Of a DNA stretch of 64,000 nucleotides, positions 1-7,266 are shown piece by piece; the first letter of the stretch is position 1, and each line of letters opens with the position of its first letter. The stretch spans positions 1-64,000 of IMG/VR virus record IMGVR_UViG_3300042484_002041; one strand, 5' to 3'. The notes beneath the pieces were generated by a model. The model searched no databases and was not told the DNA's origin. It saw only the letters and a program-made list of their open reading frames with translations. Position numbers and translations under genes: made by a program. This DNA is from a virus.

Positions 1-1
1 A

Positions 2-334
2 TACAGAGACGCAGATGTCAGAGTTATTGTCCCCGAAGACGAAAGAGCAGCGTGTTACTATGGACAAGGAACTCAGTGGTGTACTGCGTCTTCGCGAAAC
101 AACATGTTCAAAAATTACCAGAAACATGGACCACTGTATATCCTTCTCCCACAGAAGCCCGAAGAGCCTGGAGAGAAGTATCAGTTACAATTTGGCTCAA
201 ATCAATTTATGAATGCCAGAGATGAGCCTGTCAAGTTAAGTTATATCTTTAGTAAATTCCCTGGATTCAAAGAGTGGGCAGTTGCTAACGTTCCCGAGGT
301 TCAGGATAAAATTGAATATGCTTCTGATGAATAG
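2..334 (+). CDS. C-terminal part of conserved phage protein (YGQGTxWCTAS motif), partial
   Basis: The reading frame is open from the window edge and ends at a TAG at 332-334, so only the C-terminal 110 residues are present. It holds the motif YGQGTQWCTAS, then a block around LYILLPQKP with a nearby GEKYQLQF. I recognise this combination as a domain found in large phage proteins, but I know no function for it. An internal ATG at 104 gives a shorter frame; the upstream part is clearly part of the same protein. Confidence is high that it is coding and low on role. Confidence 0.7.
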   Translation, partial: YRDADVRVIVPEDERAACYYGQGTQWCTASSRNNMFKNYQKHGPLYILLPQKPEEPGEKYQLQFGSNQFMNARDEPVKLSYIFSKFPGFKEWAVANVPEVQDKIEYASDE

Positions 335-402
335 GTAGAAGAAGATATTCGCAATACTATCTTAAAAGATGGCGGTAACAAATAATAACAAGGGAGCGTT
401 AG

Positions 403-588
403 ATGGTAATCAATAATAAAAAGGTTGCTGCTAGAAAAAAAGTGGTAGTGCCTCCTCCGCCACCTCCGCCTTCACCAGCTGCAAAAGGTGTCCCGACTGC
501 CGCCATTGGTTTAGGTATGGTTGTTCTTACAAATTATCAAGCAGAAGTGAAACAGGTATTATCATTGTTATTGAAGGTAGTAATGTAA
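403..588 (+). CDS. Small hypothetical protein with poly-proline stretch
   Basis: This 61-residue frame has a purine-rich ribosome site (AAGGGAG) just before the ATG. The N-terminus is basic, followed by seven prolines around residues 17-23 and a weakly hydrophobic stretch around residues 30-45. It ends one base before the next gene, so the two are probably translated together. The next gene encodes a membrane protein with a Lys/Pro-rich tail, so the pair may work together; that is inference only. No family recognised. Confidence 0.5.
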   Translation: MVINNKKVAARKKVVVPPPPPPPSPAAKGVPTAAIGLGMVVLTNYQAEVKQVLSLLLKVVM

Positions 589-589
589 T

Positions 590-1336
590 ATGAAAATATT
601 GAATAAATTTTTAGAATTTAAAAAAACTCCATACATCATCACAGGAATTATATTCCTTTGTAGCTTAGTAGTTCTGAGCTGTTTTAAAAATGCAGAAACA
701 CAGTTGTCTATTCTAAATCAAGCGGTGTCATTCAGTCGCAACATGACTAAATCATCTGACGAGTTGACCAACTACGCCAGATATTTTGTAACAACCAAAA
801 ATGAACAGTGGAGAACAGAATTTAACCATGTTCTTAAAATACGCAACGGTTCCATAGCAGATGAGGCCGGCGTTACAAAATCATTCAAAGATAGATTAAA
901 AGAGGTTCCCTTCCTGCAATCTGAAATAAACATAATATTGAATGCAGAACAGTTAAGTAACAATCTTGCCAAGTTAGAAGTTGCTGCATTTGCCTGGATT
1001 GACAAAGGTAAACCAGAATATAATACCGAAGTGCAGGTACATCACTACACTGCGGCACAGATGTTAATGTTTGGTGATGACTATAAAAAATATAAAAAAG
1101 AAATCGTCAATGCCACAACTGAATTTTATTCGTCAGTGGTCAACAGGTTACAATCACAATATTTGTTTTACATGTCAGTGGCCTGGGCGATGATTATTGT
1201 TATCAATCTGAGTCTAATTTTACTAGTGATGGTTATTAAGCATAAAGAAACACCAGTAACCAAACCTAATAGAACTATTAAAAAACCACCAATCAAAAAG
1301 CCAGTTGTTAAAAAAAGCACAGGGACACAACCATGA
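590..1336 (+). CDS. Truncated chemoreceptor-like membrane sensor (four-helix-bundle type)
   Basis: The 248-residue product has a hydrophobic segment at about residues 14-33, an extracytoplasmic region of about 160 residues, and a second membrane segment at about 195-217. The start of the outer region contains SSDELTNYARYFVTT, which resembles the ligand-binding four-helix bundle of methyl-accepting chemotaxis proteins and some histidine kinases. After the second membrane segment there is no HAMP or signalling domain, only a Lys/Pro/Thr-rich tail of about 30 residues. It may be a stand-alone decoy or partner for host receptors, or an unrelated protein of similar architecture. The gene overlaps the next one by four bases (ATGA). 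Confidence 0.6.
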   Translation: MKILNKFLEFKKTPYIITGIIFLCSLVVLSCFKNAETQLSILNQAVSFSRNMTKSSDELTNYARYFVTTKNEQWRTEFNHVLKIRNGSIADEAGVTKSFKDRLKEVPFLQSEINIILNAEQLSNNLAKLEVAAFAWIDKGKPEYNTEVQVHHYTAAQMLMFGDDYKKYKKEIVNATTEFYSSVVNRLQSQYLFYMSVAWAMIIVINLSLILLVMVIKHKETPVTKPNRTIKKPPIKKPVVKKSTGTQP

Positions 1337-1794
1337 GAACACAAGAATTCATCACTGAGTTATTTGACCCAAAAACAGCCCTGCCCTTAAAGTGGGATCA
1401 GCAGTTTGCTGCCAGTCATAACGAAGTTCATGCCGAAGCAATGGACGAAGAGGGCCGGGAACTTTATATATCATTTGTCCCTGTGGGTTTTCGCAGCACT
1501 GTTATTGAGATAACATTCACCCGCGAAGGTAGTTATGATATTACTGGACAAGGCGATGCTGCCCGAGTATTGGCCACTGTTGCTAAAGCAATTGATATCT
1601 ATTTGCGTAAGTATAGCCCCAAATATGTTGTGTTCAGTTCCAAGGAAGGTAGCAGGACAGGGGTTTACTCGGCAATGGTACGCAGATTGCTCAAGGGCTA
1701 TACACAAGTACCACCTGATCAGTTTCCGCCTGGATTAGAAGAGTGGGGGGGAAACACACAAGGTGGGACCCCGTTTGTATTCAAGAGAATATGA
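1333..1794 (+). CDS. Alt N-terminal-domain-like protein with capsid-targeting-like N-terminus
   Basis: This 153-residue protein starts MRTQEFITELFDPKTALPL. From memory, the T4 Alt protein begins MELITELFDEDTTLPI, so the N-termini are very similar. A later block (YVVFSSKEGSRTGVYSAMVRRL, spread over residues ~98-119) matches the spacing of a similar block in Alt. Alt is the packaged T4 ADP-ribosyltransferase injected with the DNA; this protein covers only an Alt-like N-terminal part, without a catalytic ART domain. The start MRTQEFITE also fits the T4 capsid-targeting pattern. It overlaps the upstream gene by four bases. The Alt relation rests on recall, not alignment. Confidence 0.6.
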   Translation: MRTQEFITELFDPKTALPLKWDQQFAASHNEVHAEAMDEEGRELYISFVPVGFRSTVIEITFTREGSYDITGQGDAARVLATVAKAIDIYLRKYSPKYVVFSSKEGSRTGVYSAMVRRLLKGYTQVPPDQFPPGLEEWGGNTQGGTPFVFKRI

Positions 1795-1823
1795 AACCCA
1801 CAATAGCAAATCGCTAACGTGAT

Positions 1824-2963
1824 ATGAAAAATAAAAAATATTTTTGTTACGAAATTTATAAAAATCTCGCAGTATGGTCGCATAATGGCAAATTAGGGTA
1901 TAATCCTTGTTCATTCTTTAATGGCTACATCAAAACAGCATCTGAGTTTAACTTAGAAGAGGTATGGAATAGTCACGAGCACAACGAGTTAAAGAGATGT
2001 GTCGAAAACGACATACCTATCAATGGATGTAAAGCATGTTACACAGCCGAAGAGAACGGGCTCGAGAGCCGGCGGCAAGGGGCAAAAAAATTATATGAAG
2101 AATTTCATGCAGATACTAACATTGAACTTGACGCCCCCCAAGGTCTTGATTATAGCGTCGGTAATTTATGCAACTTAAAGTGTGTAATATGCGGGCCATC
2201 TAATAGTTCACAGTGGGTAAGTGATTACCAAAAACTAAATCCTCAGCGCAATATGGCAGAATTTCAATACAACAAATATAGTCAAATTGAAATTACTAAT
2301 CCTGAACTATTAAAAAATCTAACATCTGTGCATTTTCACGGTGGCGGCGAACCGTTGTTATCAACCAATCATGTTAAACTTTTGACAAAAATTCAAGAAG
2401 TTAAAGGATTATCAGATGTCAGAGTGTTTTACAATGTTAATGGTACAAAAACTGTATCTGATGAAATATTAAAACTTTGGGAAGAATGTAAATTGATTGA
2501 ACTTTACTTTAGTATTGATAGTATAGGGGAACATTTTGATTATCAACGTACTAATGCACACTGGCCAAATGTAGAGTCAAATTTAAAATGGTTTTACAAA
2601 AATATGCCGCACAACCACATGTTTAACATAAACTGTACATGGAGTTACCTTAACTTTTATTATCTCGACGAAGTATATGATTGGTGGCAAAATAACTTTT
2701 CTTCTAACAGATATGGCGATCCGACAAATTTAATTTTTCAAAAAGCCGTCGGGGTATATAGTCTCGATCATCTATCATCCCTGGCTCACCAAACACTGTT
2801 TGACAAATTCCAGGAGCGTAGTGAGTTGCTGGCGCTACTAAGATCTATATCACTTGGTGATCAGACGCATGATCAGTTTTGGGCATCAATAACAGCGTTG
2901 GACAAAATAAGAAACACTAATTTTAAAACTTCGAACCCAACTTGGAGCAATCTCATATCATGA
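1824..2963 (+). CDS. Radical SAM protein, twitch/SPASM type
   Basis: A 379-residue protein with the 4Fe-4S cluster motif CNLKCVIC (CxxxCxxC) at about residues 116-123 and the SAM-binding GGGEP element near residue 173. The N-terminal part carries additional cysteines (CSFF near 29; CKACY near 69-73), typical of proteins with an auxiliary cluster or a twitch-like domain. The reaction and substrate are unknown. The stop overlaps the start of an SDR-like gene (ATGA), and the same pair recurs at 41850-43378. The gene is markedly AT-rich compared with the replication genes, which suggests later acquisition. Confidence 0.8.
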   Translation: MKNKKYFCYEIYKNLAVWSHNGKLGYNPCSFFNGYIKTASEFNLEEVWNSHEHNELKRCVENDIPINGCKACYTAEENGLESRRQGAKKLYEEFHADTNIELDAPQGLDYSVGNLCNLKCVICGPSNSSQWVSDYQKLNPQRNMAEFQYNKYSQIEITNPELLKNLTSVHFHGGGEPLLSTNHVKLLTKIQEVKGLSDVRVFYNVNGTKTVSDEILKLWEECKLIELYFSIDSIGEHFDYQRTNAHWPNVESNLKWFYKNMPHNHMFNINCTWSYLNFYYLDEVYDWWQNNFSSNRYGDPTNLIFQKAVGVYSLDHLSSLAHQTLFDKFQERSELLALLRSISLGDQTHDQFWASITALDKIRNTNFKTSNPTWSNLIS

Positions 2964-3499
2964 TATTATGTACCGGAAACCCATTTCATACCACTGTTGC
3001 CGCAGCGGTTAGTAGAGTATTCCCGGAAGCAAAGTTTGCAAGCAGAGCCACCGGATTTGATTTAAGATTTTGGGATCAAGGGAGCGAAGATTTTTTTCGC
3101 AAAGAGATCAAGAATTATAACATTTTTATCAATAGCTCTTTTATTTGCAGTGGAGGACAGTCGGCATTGTTAGAAGCAGCCTGGCACGAGTGGGCAAATA
3201 ATAACATTCAAGGTCACATAATAAACATTGGTAGCACCGCTGAATGGACAGGGATTGATGCTAGTCCATTTGATAGTATGTATGGGGCATATAGTATCCA
3301 AAAGAGAGCACTGCGGGATCGTAGCCTCCAACTAAACAATAAAAAAGGAATCAAAACGTCGCATATAATTGCCGGAGGGTTGAACGACGGCAAATTAGGG
3401 CACGAAAACTGGTTAAGCCTGGACCATGTAGCTAACACTATCCAATGGATCATTGATCATCCTGTTAATATTCCGTTGATTGAAATCAGAAGTGCTTGA
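2960..3499 (+). CDS. Short-chain dehydrogenase-like protein partnered with radical SAM gene
   Basis: The start at 2960 overlaps the radical SAM stop (ATGA), giving 179 residues. The N-terminus (ILCTGNP) looks like a shortened Rossmann start. INIGSTAEW is followed about 20 residues later by YSIQK, matching the Ser...YxxxK catalytic set of short-chain dehydrogenases/reductases. The usual TGxxxGxG nucleotide-binding loop is replaced by TGNPFHTT, so cofactor binding may be altered. A clear paralogue with the same motifs lies at 42800-43378, also directly after a radical SAM gene. Together they suggest a two-enzyme module; the substrate is unknown. Confidence 0.65.
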   Translation: MILCTGNPFHTTVAAAVSRVFPEAKFASRATGFDLRFWDQGSEDFFRKEIKNYNIFINSSFICSGGQSALLEAAWHEWANNNIQGHIINIGSTAEWTGIDASPFDSMYGAYSIQKRALRDRSLQLNNKKGIKTSHIIAGGLNDGKLGHENWLSLDHVANTIQWIIDHPVNIPLIEIRSA

Positions 3500-3514
3500 T
3501 CGATAATTCGTAGC

Positions 3515-4165
3515 ATGAAACACACAATAGCAATCTTCTTACATCATCCAGAATGTAGTGAGGACTGCGTCAATGGCATGACAGCGGCCTTAGGTGCGCA
3601 TTACACCATTAAAACATTTGGGGTCGATGAATGCTCGGCCGAAACATTTGTTGGAATAGATATCGTTGCATTCCCGGGTGGCATAGGTGATGCCGGCTCT
3701 TATGATAGATTCTTCCGTCGTAAAGCACAAAATGCAGTAGCTGACTATGTAGCCAACGGTGGCAGATATCTTGGTATCTGTATGGGTGCGTATTGGGCCG
3801 GCGGCCATTACTTTGACCTGCTGGACGGAGTAGATGCTGTACAATACATAAAACAACCCACCAGTGATATCAAACGCAGCTATGGCACAGTGGCTCCTGT
3901 ATTATGGGATAATAAACCAGAAAATATATTCTTCTATGATGGGTGTGCCCTGGTAGGTGATTCAGCTAAGTTTGAAACTGTTGCAACATATGCCAATGGT
4001 GATGCAATGGCAATCATACAGAATAGAGTTGGTATTATAGGATGTCATCCCGAAAGTCTTGAATATTGGTACGAGTCGCCTTATCAGTATATCGACCGGT
4101 ATTGGCACCACGGTGCTCACCACAAGTTATTACTGGGCTTTGTGGATCAACTAATGAATAAATAA
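3515..4165 (+). CDS. Class I glutamine-amidotransferase-like protein (BPL_N type)
   Basis: The 216-residue protein has the nucleophile-elbow motif GICMGAY at about residues 86-92 and a GCHPES motif near residues 170-175, giving the Cys and His-x-Glu of class I glutamine-amidotransferase-like folds. The pattern GRYLGICMGAYWAG resembles the N-terminal domain of some biotin-protein ligases (BPL_N), which is also found alone in bacteria and phages with no defined activity. It sits between the radical SAM/SDR pair and the candidate injected proteins. Function uncertain. Confidence 0.7.
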   Translation: MKHTIAIFLHHPECSEDCVNGMTAALGAHYTIKTFGVDECSAETFVGIDIVAFPGGIGDAGSYDRFFRRKAQNAVADYVANGGRYLGICMGAYWAGGHYFDLLDGVDAVQYIKQPTSDIKRSYGTVAPVLWDNKPENIFFYDGCALVGDSAKFETVATYANGDAMAIIQNRVGIIGCHPESLEYWYESPYQYIDRYWHHGAHHKLLLGFVDQLMNK

Positions 4166-4169
4166 TCCC

Positions 4170-4700
4170 ATGCAAGCACACGAATTCATATTTGAGTACG
4201 ACGAGGACTATCGAATACCTCATCGTGCGCCCATGCACGACAGTGGATCACCACTGTATGATGTGACTGGAACTTATCCGGATGACATATATGGCCCAAA
4301 TGGTGTTCAATATTATGGCACTAGAGAACCGTGGGATGCCCGATCAATTCATGTTATTAAGTTATGCAAGGGCAAGCCTAATCAAACTGTTCAAATTTTC
4401 CGTGCAGTGCCAAAAGAGGTTAAATCAAATACAATTAATCCAGGTGACTGGGTCACTGTTAGCAGGGAATATGCGGCCCAGCATGGCAAGGGACTGGGCA
4501 AGTATAAATTATTAAGCAAGATTGTTCCGGCTAAAACACTGTTCACCAATGGTGATAGCATTCATGAATGGGGATATGATCCGGGTAGTGCAGCACAACC
4601 TGTGGCAGAAGGCTGGAGCCAAAAATACAAGAGCAGCATCAACTGTGCTAAAACTCCAGACAAGGCCATATGTAAAGCCCGACGTAGGTGGAATTGCTAA
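4170..4700 (+). CDS. ADP-ribosyltransferase-like protein with capsid-targeting-like N-terminus
   Basis: The 176-residue protein begins MQAHEFIFE, similar to the capsid-targeting peptide of T4 internal proteins. The middle has the order IFRAVP (residues ~72-77), GDWVTVSREYAAQHG (~92-106) and NGDSIHEWGYDP (~126-137). This matches the R / S-T-S-like / E layout of small ADP-ribosyltransferase folds in phages. It then has PVAEGW, where a V-A-E site separates the domain from a Cys/Lys-rich C-terminal tail. An injected ADP-ribosyltransferase would parallel T4 Alt. The last base is the first base of the next ATG. The ART assignment is by motif only. Confidence 0.55.
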   Translation: MQAHEFIFEYDEDYRIPHRAPMHDSGSPLYDVTGTYPDDIYGPNGVQYYGTREPWDARSIHVIKLCKGKPNQTVQIFRAVPKEVKSNTINPGDWVTVSREYAAQHGKGLGKYKLLSKIVPAKTLFTNGDSIHEWGYDPGSAAQPVAEGWSQKYKSSINCAKTPDKAICKARRRWNC

Positions 4701-5005
4701 TGAGACTATATGAATTTGCACCCGGCTCTGGTAACAACAAAGGGCCCGGCCCGGCCGTGAATGAAAATCTTCGCGACTGGTTCAAAGACAAATGGGTACG
4801 ATTTGGGCCCGACGGTAAGATACGCGGCGACTGTGCTCGAGGTTCAGAATCTGAAGGCAAGCCCAAGTGTTTGCCACGGAGCAAGGCACATGCTCTAGGC
4901 AAAAAAGGTCGGGCAAGTGCAGCGGCCCGGAAACGACGTAAAGATCCCGATGCCAACCGTTCAGGCGCAGCAATCAATGTCAGCACAAAAGGTGCCAAGA
5001 AATGA
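4700..5005 (+). CDS. Conserved basic phage protein (RDWFKxKWVRFGPDG family)
   Basis: The start at 4700 overlaps the upstream stop (TAATG), giving 101 residues. The sequence RDWFKDKWVRFGPDGKIRG followed by CLPRSKAHALGKKGRASAA is a block I recognise from many aquatic phages, often as part of larger proteins. The C-terminal half is strongly basic (KKGRASAAARKRRKDP), consistent with DNA contact inside a capsid. The N-terminus MRLYEFAP belongs to the capsid-targeting-like set in this region. The exact role is unknown. Confidence 0.7.
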   Translation: MRLYEFAPGSGNNKGPGPAVNENLRDWFKDKWVRFGPDGKIRGDCARGSESEGKPKCLPRSKAHALGKKGRASAAARKRRKDPDANRSGAAINVSTKGAKK

Positions 5006-5637
5006 CATTTTTAGTTGCCAACCTACCACCTGTACACTGTTGGATTCGTCGAGAGTTTCTATACGATTTCAAATCAGGGCACGGCGAATATGAACCCTGC
5101 ACCTGGGTCACAATCAAAAGCCTACGCAGCCAGGCCTTTAGAATAGAAAGCTACCTGCCCAGATACGCGGCACTGTATGACAAAATACCTCTGCATGCCT
5201 ATGTGAGCAGGAGCACTGATCTAGAACCAGACAAGTTCCTGAGCCTTGATACACTACAGATCTGGGACTGCTTCAGCTATGATATTGCTGTGATACAAAA
5301 GGCTTTTCTACGCAATCTTTCATGTGAATTTTTTGCCAAGGATCGTCAGTTGCACAAAGGTGACTACTTGTTTACTGTGGACAACGCAGCACCGGATCTC
5401 AACACGCTGGACACCAGCTACTCGGAATGGCCCGAAGACCACAAGAGCTTCAACTTCATACAGCTGAACAATGGTCAATATGCTGCTCAACCCAACAATC
5501 GTTGTAGATTTTTTGACGCTGCATCAAATCCCCAAGAGATCCTACATCCAGATTTCAAAGTGGCCACAAAGAAATGGGTAGTAGAAACCAATCCCAAATG
5601 GCGCCTGGGAGACTCAGACACTGTGACTTACGAATAA
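5002..5637 (+). CDS. Conserved phage hypothetical protein
   Basis: This 211-residue protein overlaps the upstream gene by four bases. It opens with FLVANLPPVHCWIRREFL and has a central aromatic-rich region. A similar opening occurs in uncharacterised proteins of T4-like aquatic phages. No catalytic motif, signal peptide or membrane segment is visible. It lacks the MxxxEFIxE start of its neighbours, so if the neighbours are packaged this one may not be. Confidence 0.7.
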   Translation: MTFLVANLPPVHCWIRREFLYDFKSGHGEYEPCTWVTIKSLRSQAFRIESYLPRYAALYDKIPLHAYVSRSTDLEPDKFLSLDTLQIWDCFSYDIAVIQKAFLRNLSCEFFAKDRQLHKGDYLFTVDNAAPDLNTLDTSYSEWPEDHKSFNFIQLNNGQYAAQPNNRCRFFDAASNPQEILHPDFKVATKKWVVETNPKWRLGDSDTVTYE

Positions 5638-5653
5638 CTAGAGAAGTACGCAA

Positions 5654-6331
5654 ATGAACATAAATGATATCATTACAGAATCACAACACACATGTCCGCA
5701 CTGCGGTGGCTCTGTGGTTGAATATTCAGAACTGACAGAAAAGAAAGATGCCTGCTACTACAAGGTCAAGGCTTCGGCAAAAGTATGGCCCAGTGCTTAT
5801 GCATCAGGTCGCTTGGTGCAGTGTCGCAAAAAAGGTGCTGCCAATTATGGCAACAAGTCAGAAAGTGTAGCAGAAAACTTTGCTGATGGTAAAGGTCCTG
5901 GACGTCCCGGAGACAGCGGTCGTCACGGTATTCCTAAGAATGCCACTATGGCTGAATTAGAAAAGGCCAGCCGTAGTGCAGGTCGTAAAGGGCAGCTGGC
6001 CCGTTGGCAATTGAACATGCGCAGAGGCAAGGCCAAGTTGTCAGAAATTAAACAACGCTTAGACGCCAAGTGCTGGCCGGGCACACGAAAAGAAGGCACC
6101 AAGATCAAAGGTGGCATCAGAGTCAACAACTGTGTGCCAGTGTCAGAAACAGGTGTTAAAACCCCCCAACTGAAAACTTATGCTGCCCGTGTCAAACTCA
6201 AACAAGCAGGATACACCAACATTGTTGATGCTACTGTAATGGCTCGAAACCCGGAGATGGCACGGCGCTTGCTGCACCAACTGTATGGCGGCAACAGCAG
6301 TGTGGTTGGACAGCCTAGAGAAATCAAGTAA
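5654..6331 (+). CDS. Conserved phage protein with zinc-ribbon start and VWPSAYASG block
   Basis: The 225-residue protein begins MNINDIITES, then a CPHCGG half zinc ribbon, then CYYKVKASAKVWPSAYASG, a block that recurs in many large aquatic phages. At residues ~72-76 it has ESVAE, a V-A-E site of the kind repeated in the 888-residue neighbour. A basic domain follows with GRHGIPKNATMAELEKA and a C-terminal basic tail. The layout (targeting-like start, V-A-E site, basic domain) suggests a processed internal protein; this is inference. Confidence 0.65.
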   Translation: MNINDIITESQHTCPHCGGSVVEYSELTEKKDACYYKVKASAKVWPSAYASGRLVQCRKKGAANYGNKSESVAENFADGKGPGRPGDSGRHGIPKNATMAELEKASRSAGRKGQLARWQLNMRRGKAKLSEIKQRLDAKCWPGTRKEGTKIKGGIRVNNCVPVSETGVKTPQLKTYAARVKLKQAGYTNIVDATVMARNPEMARRLLHQLYGGNSSVVGQPREIK

Positions 6332-6375
6332 CATTCAATACGCCTGTGGCGTGATCTACAGCCGCTAAATAAGGC

Positions 6376-6663
6376 GTGAACACTAAATTTGTCAAAGCCA
6401 CCATTGATATCAATTGCGACTGGACCGGTACCGAACCCGGATACCGCGTGTATGTTAATGATGAATTGTTTACCGAGCGGGTCTGGCGCTGGCGAGATTG
6501 TTACATCCAGGAGATGTTGCAGATTCAAGCAGAGCCCGGCTCGTACACTGTTCGACTAGAGCCAGTGAATGCGCAGCAAGCTCGATTCCACGTGAGCAAT
6601 CCACAAGTTGAAAACGGGCCGGCGCGCTGGATCGACAACGACACTTTAAGCATAGAACAATGA
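6376..6663 (+). CDS. Conserved small phage protein, GTG start
   Basis: The frame starts at a GTG with AAGG just upstream and encodes 95 residues. It contains GYRVYVNDELFTER and a C-terminal NGPARWIDNDTLSI, a beta-rich pattern I recognise from uncharacterised proteins of T4-like aquatic phages. It overlaps the next gene by four bases. No function is known to me. Confidence 0.7.
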   Translation: MNTKFVKATIDINCDWTGTEPGYRVYVNDELFTERVWRWRDCYIQEMLQIQAEPGSYTVRLEPVNAQQARFHVSNPQVENGPARWIDNDTLSIEQ

Positions 6664-6839
6664 GATATAAAGAATTTCTACCCGAAAGCATGGGCGGCAC
6701 TACTACATCTGGCAGTGTGGCCACGGTTGATAACGGCCTTGGTGGCGAACTTCCGCGTTACAAAACACCAACAAACGCTAAATATCGTAACACGGCTCCT
6801 GAAGTCATTAAGAAACGGAATAAACATGCTCGGCGATGA
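6660..6839 (+). CDS. Small protein with capsid-targeting-like start (59 aa)
   Basis: The ATG at 6660 overlaps the upstream stop (ATGA) and the frame ends at TGA 6837-6839. The product begins MRYKEFLPESMGG, in line with the MxxxEFIxE set of this region, then has a Gly/Thr-rich stretch and a basic C-terminus (KKRNKHARR). It overlaps the Dps-like gene by 14 bases. It may be a small packaged basic protein. Confidence 0.6.
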   Translation: MRYKEFLPESMGGTTTSGSVATVDNGLGGELPRYKTPTNAKYRNTAPEVIKKRNKHARR

Positions 6840-7266
6840 TCTAAAAACACTGTTGGCCACACAATATGCTTTTGTTATTAAGGCACAGTACTTTCACTGG
6901 AACGTGGAAGGTCCGGACTTTGGGCAGCTACACAAGTTTTTCCAAAAAATCTACGAGAATGTAAACGGAGCAATTGACCCCACTGCCGAATACATCCGTA
7001 CCTTGGATGAATACACACCAGGCAGCTTTGAACGCTTCGTTGATCTGAGTCAGATCACAGGACAGACCAAGGTTCCTCGAGCTAGACTCATGCTGCAAGA
7101 ATTACTAGCCGACAATCAAACCATGCTCGATCTGTTGAACACCACTTTCCGGGCTGCTCAAAACGAGCGACAGGAAGGTATTGCGAATTTCATTGCCGAG
7201 CGCATCTCTGCACATGGCAAATTTTCCTGGCAACTCAAATCTTACCTGAAGGACGCACGGGCATGA
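6826..7266 (+). CDS. dps: Dps-like ferritin-fold protein
   Basis: From the ATG at 6826 the product has 146 residues, close to the usual Dps length of about 150-170. It has the ferroxidase-type pattern FHWNVEG at about residues 23-29, followed about 30 residues later by AEYIRTLDEYTPGS; both are characteristic of Dps. Dps proteins store iron and protect DNA from oxidative damage as 12-subunit shells. Homologues occur in T4-like phages, where host-takeover or DNA-protection roles have been proposed. It overlaps the following gene by four bases. Confidence 0.8.
   Translation: MLGDDLKTLLATQYAFVIKAQYFHWNVEGPDFGQLHKFFQKIYENVNGAIDPTAEYIRTLDEYTPGSFERFVDLSQITGQTKVPRARLMLQELLADNQTMLDLLNTTFRAAQNERQEGIANFIAERISAHGKFSWQLKSYLKDARA

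Noticed and set aside
403-588. RiPP precursor peptide for the nearby radical SAM enzymes
   Set aside because: The small poly-proline protein has no leader/core layout or repeated modifiable residues, and it is separated from the radical SAM gene by two other genes.
3515-4165. Identification of the amidotransferase-like gene as QueC or a purine synthesis enzyme
   Set aside because: It lacks the GGxDS ATP-binding loop of QueC and has the Cys/His layout of a stand-alone BPL_N-type domain.
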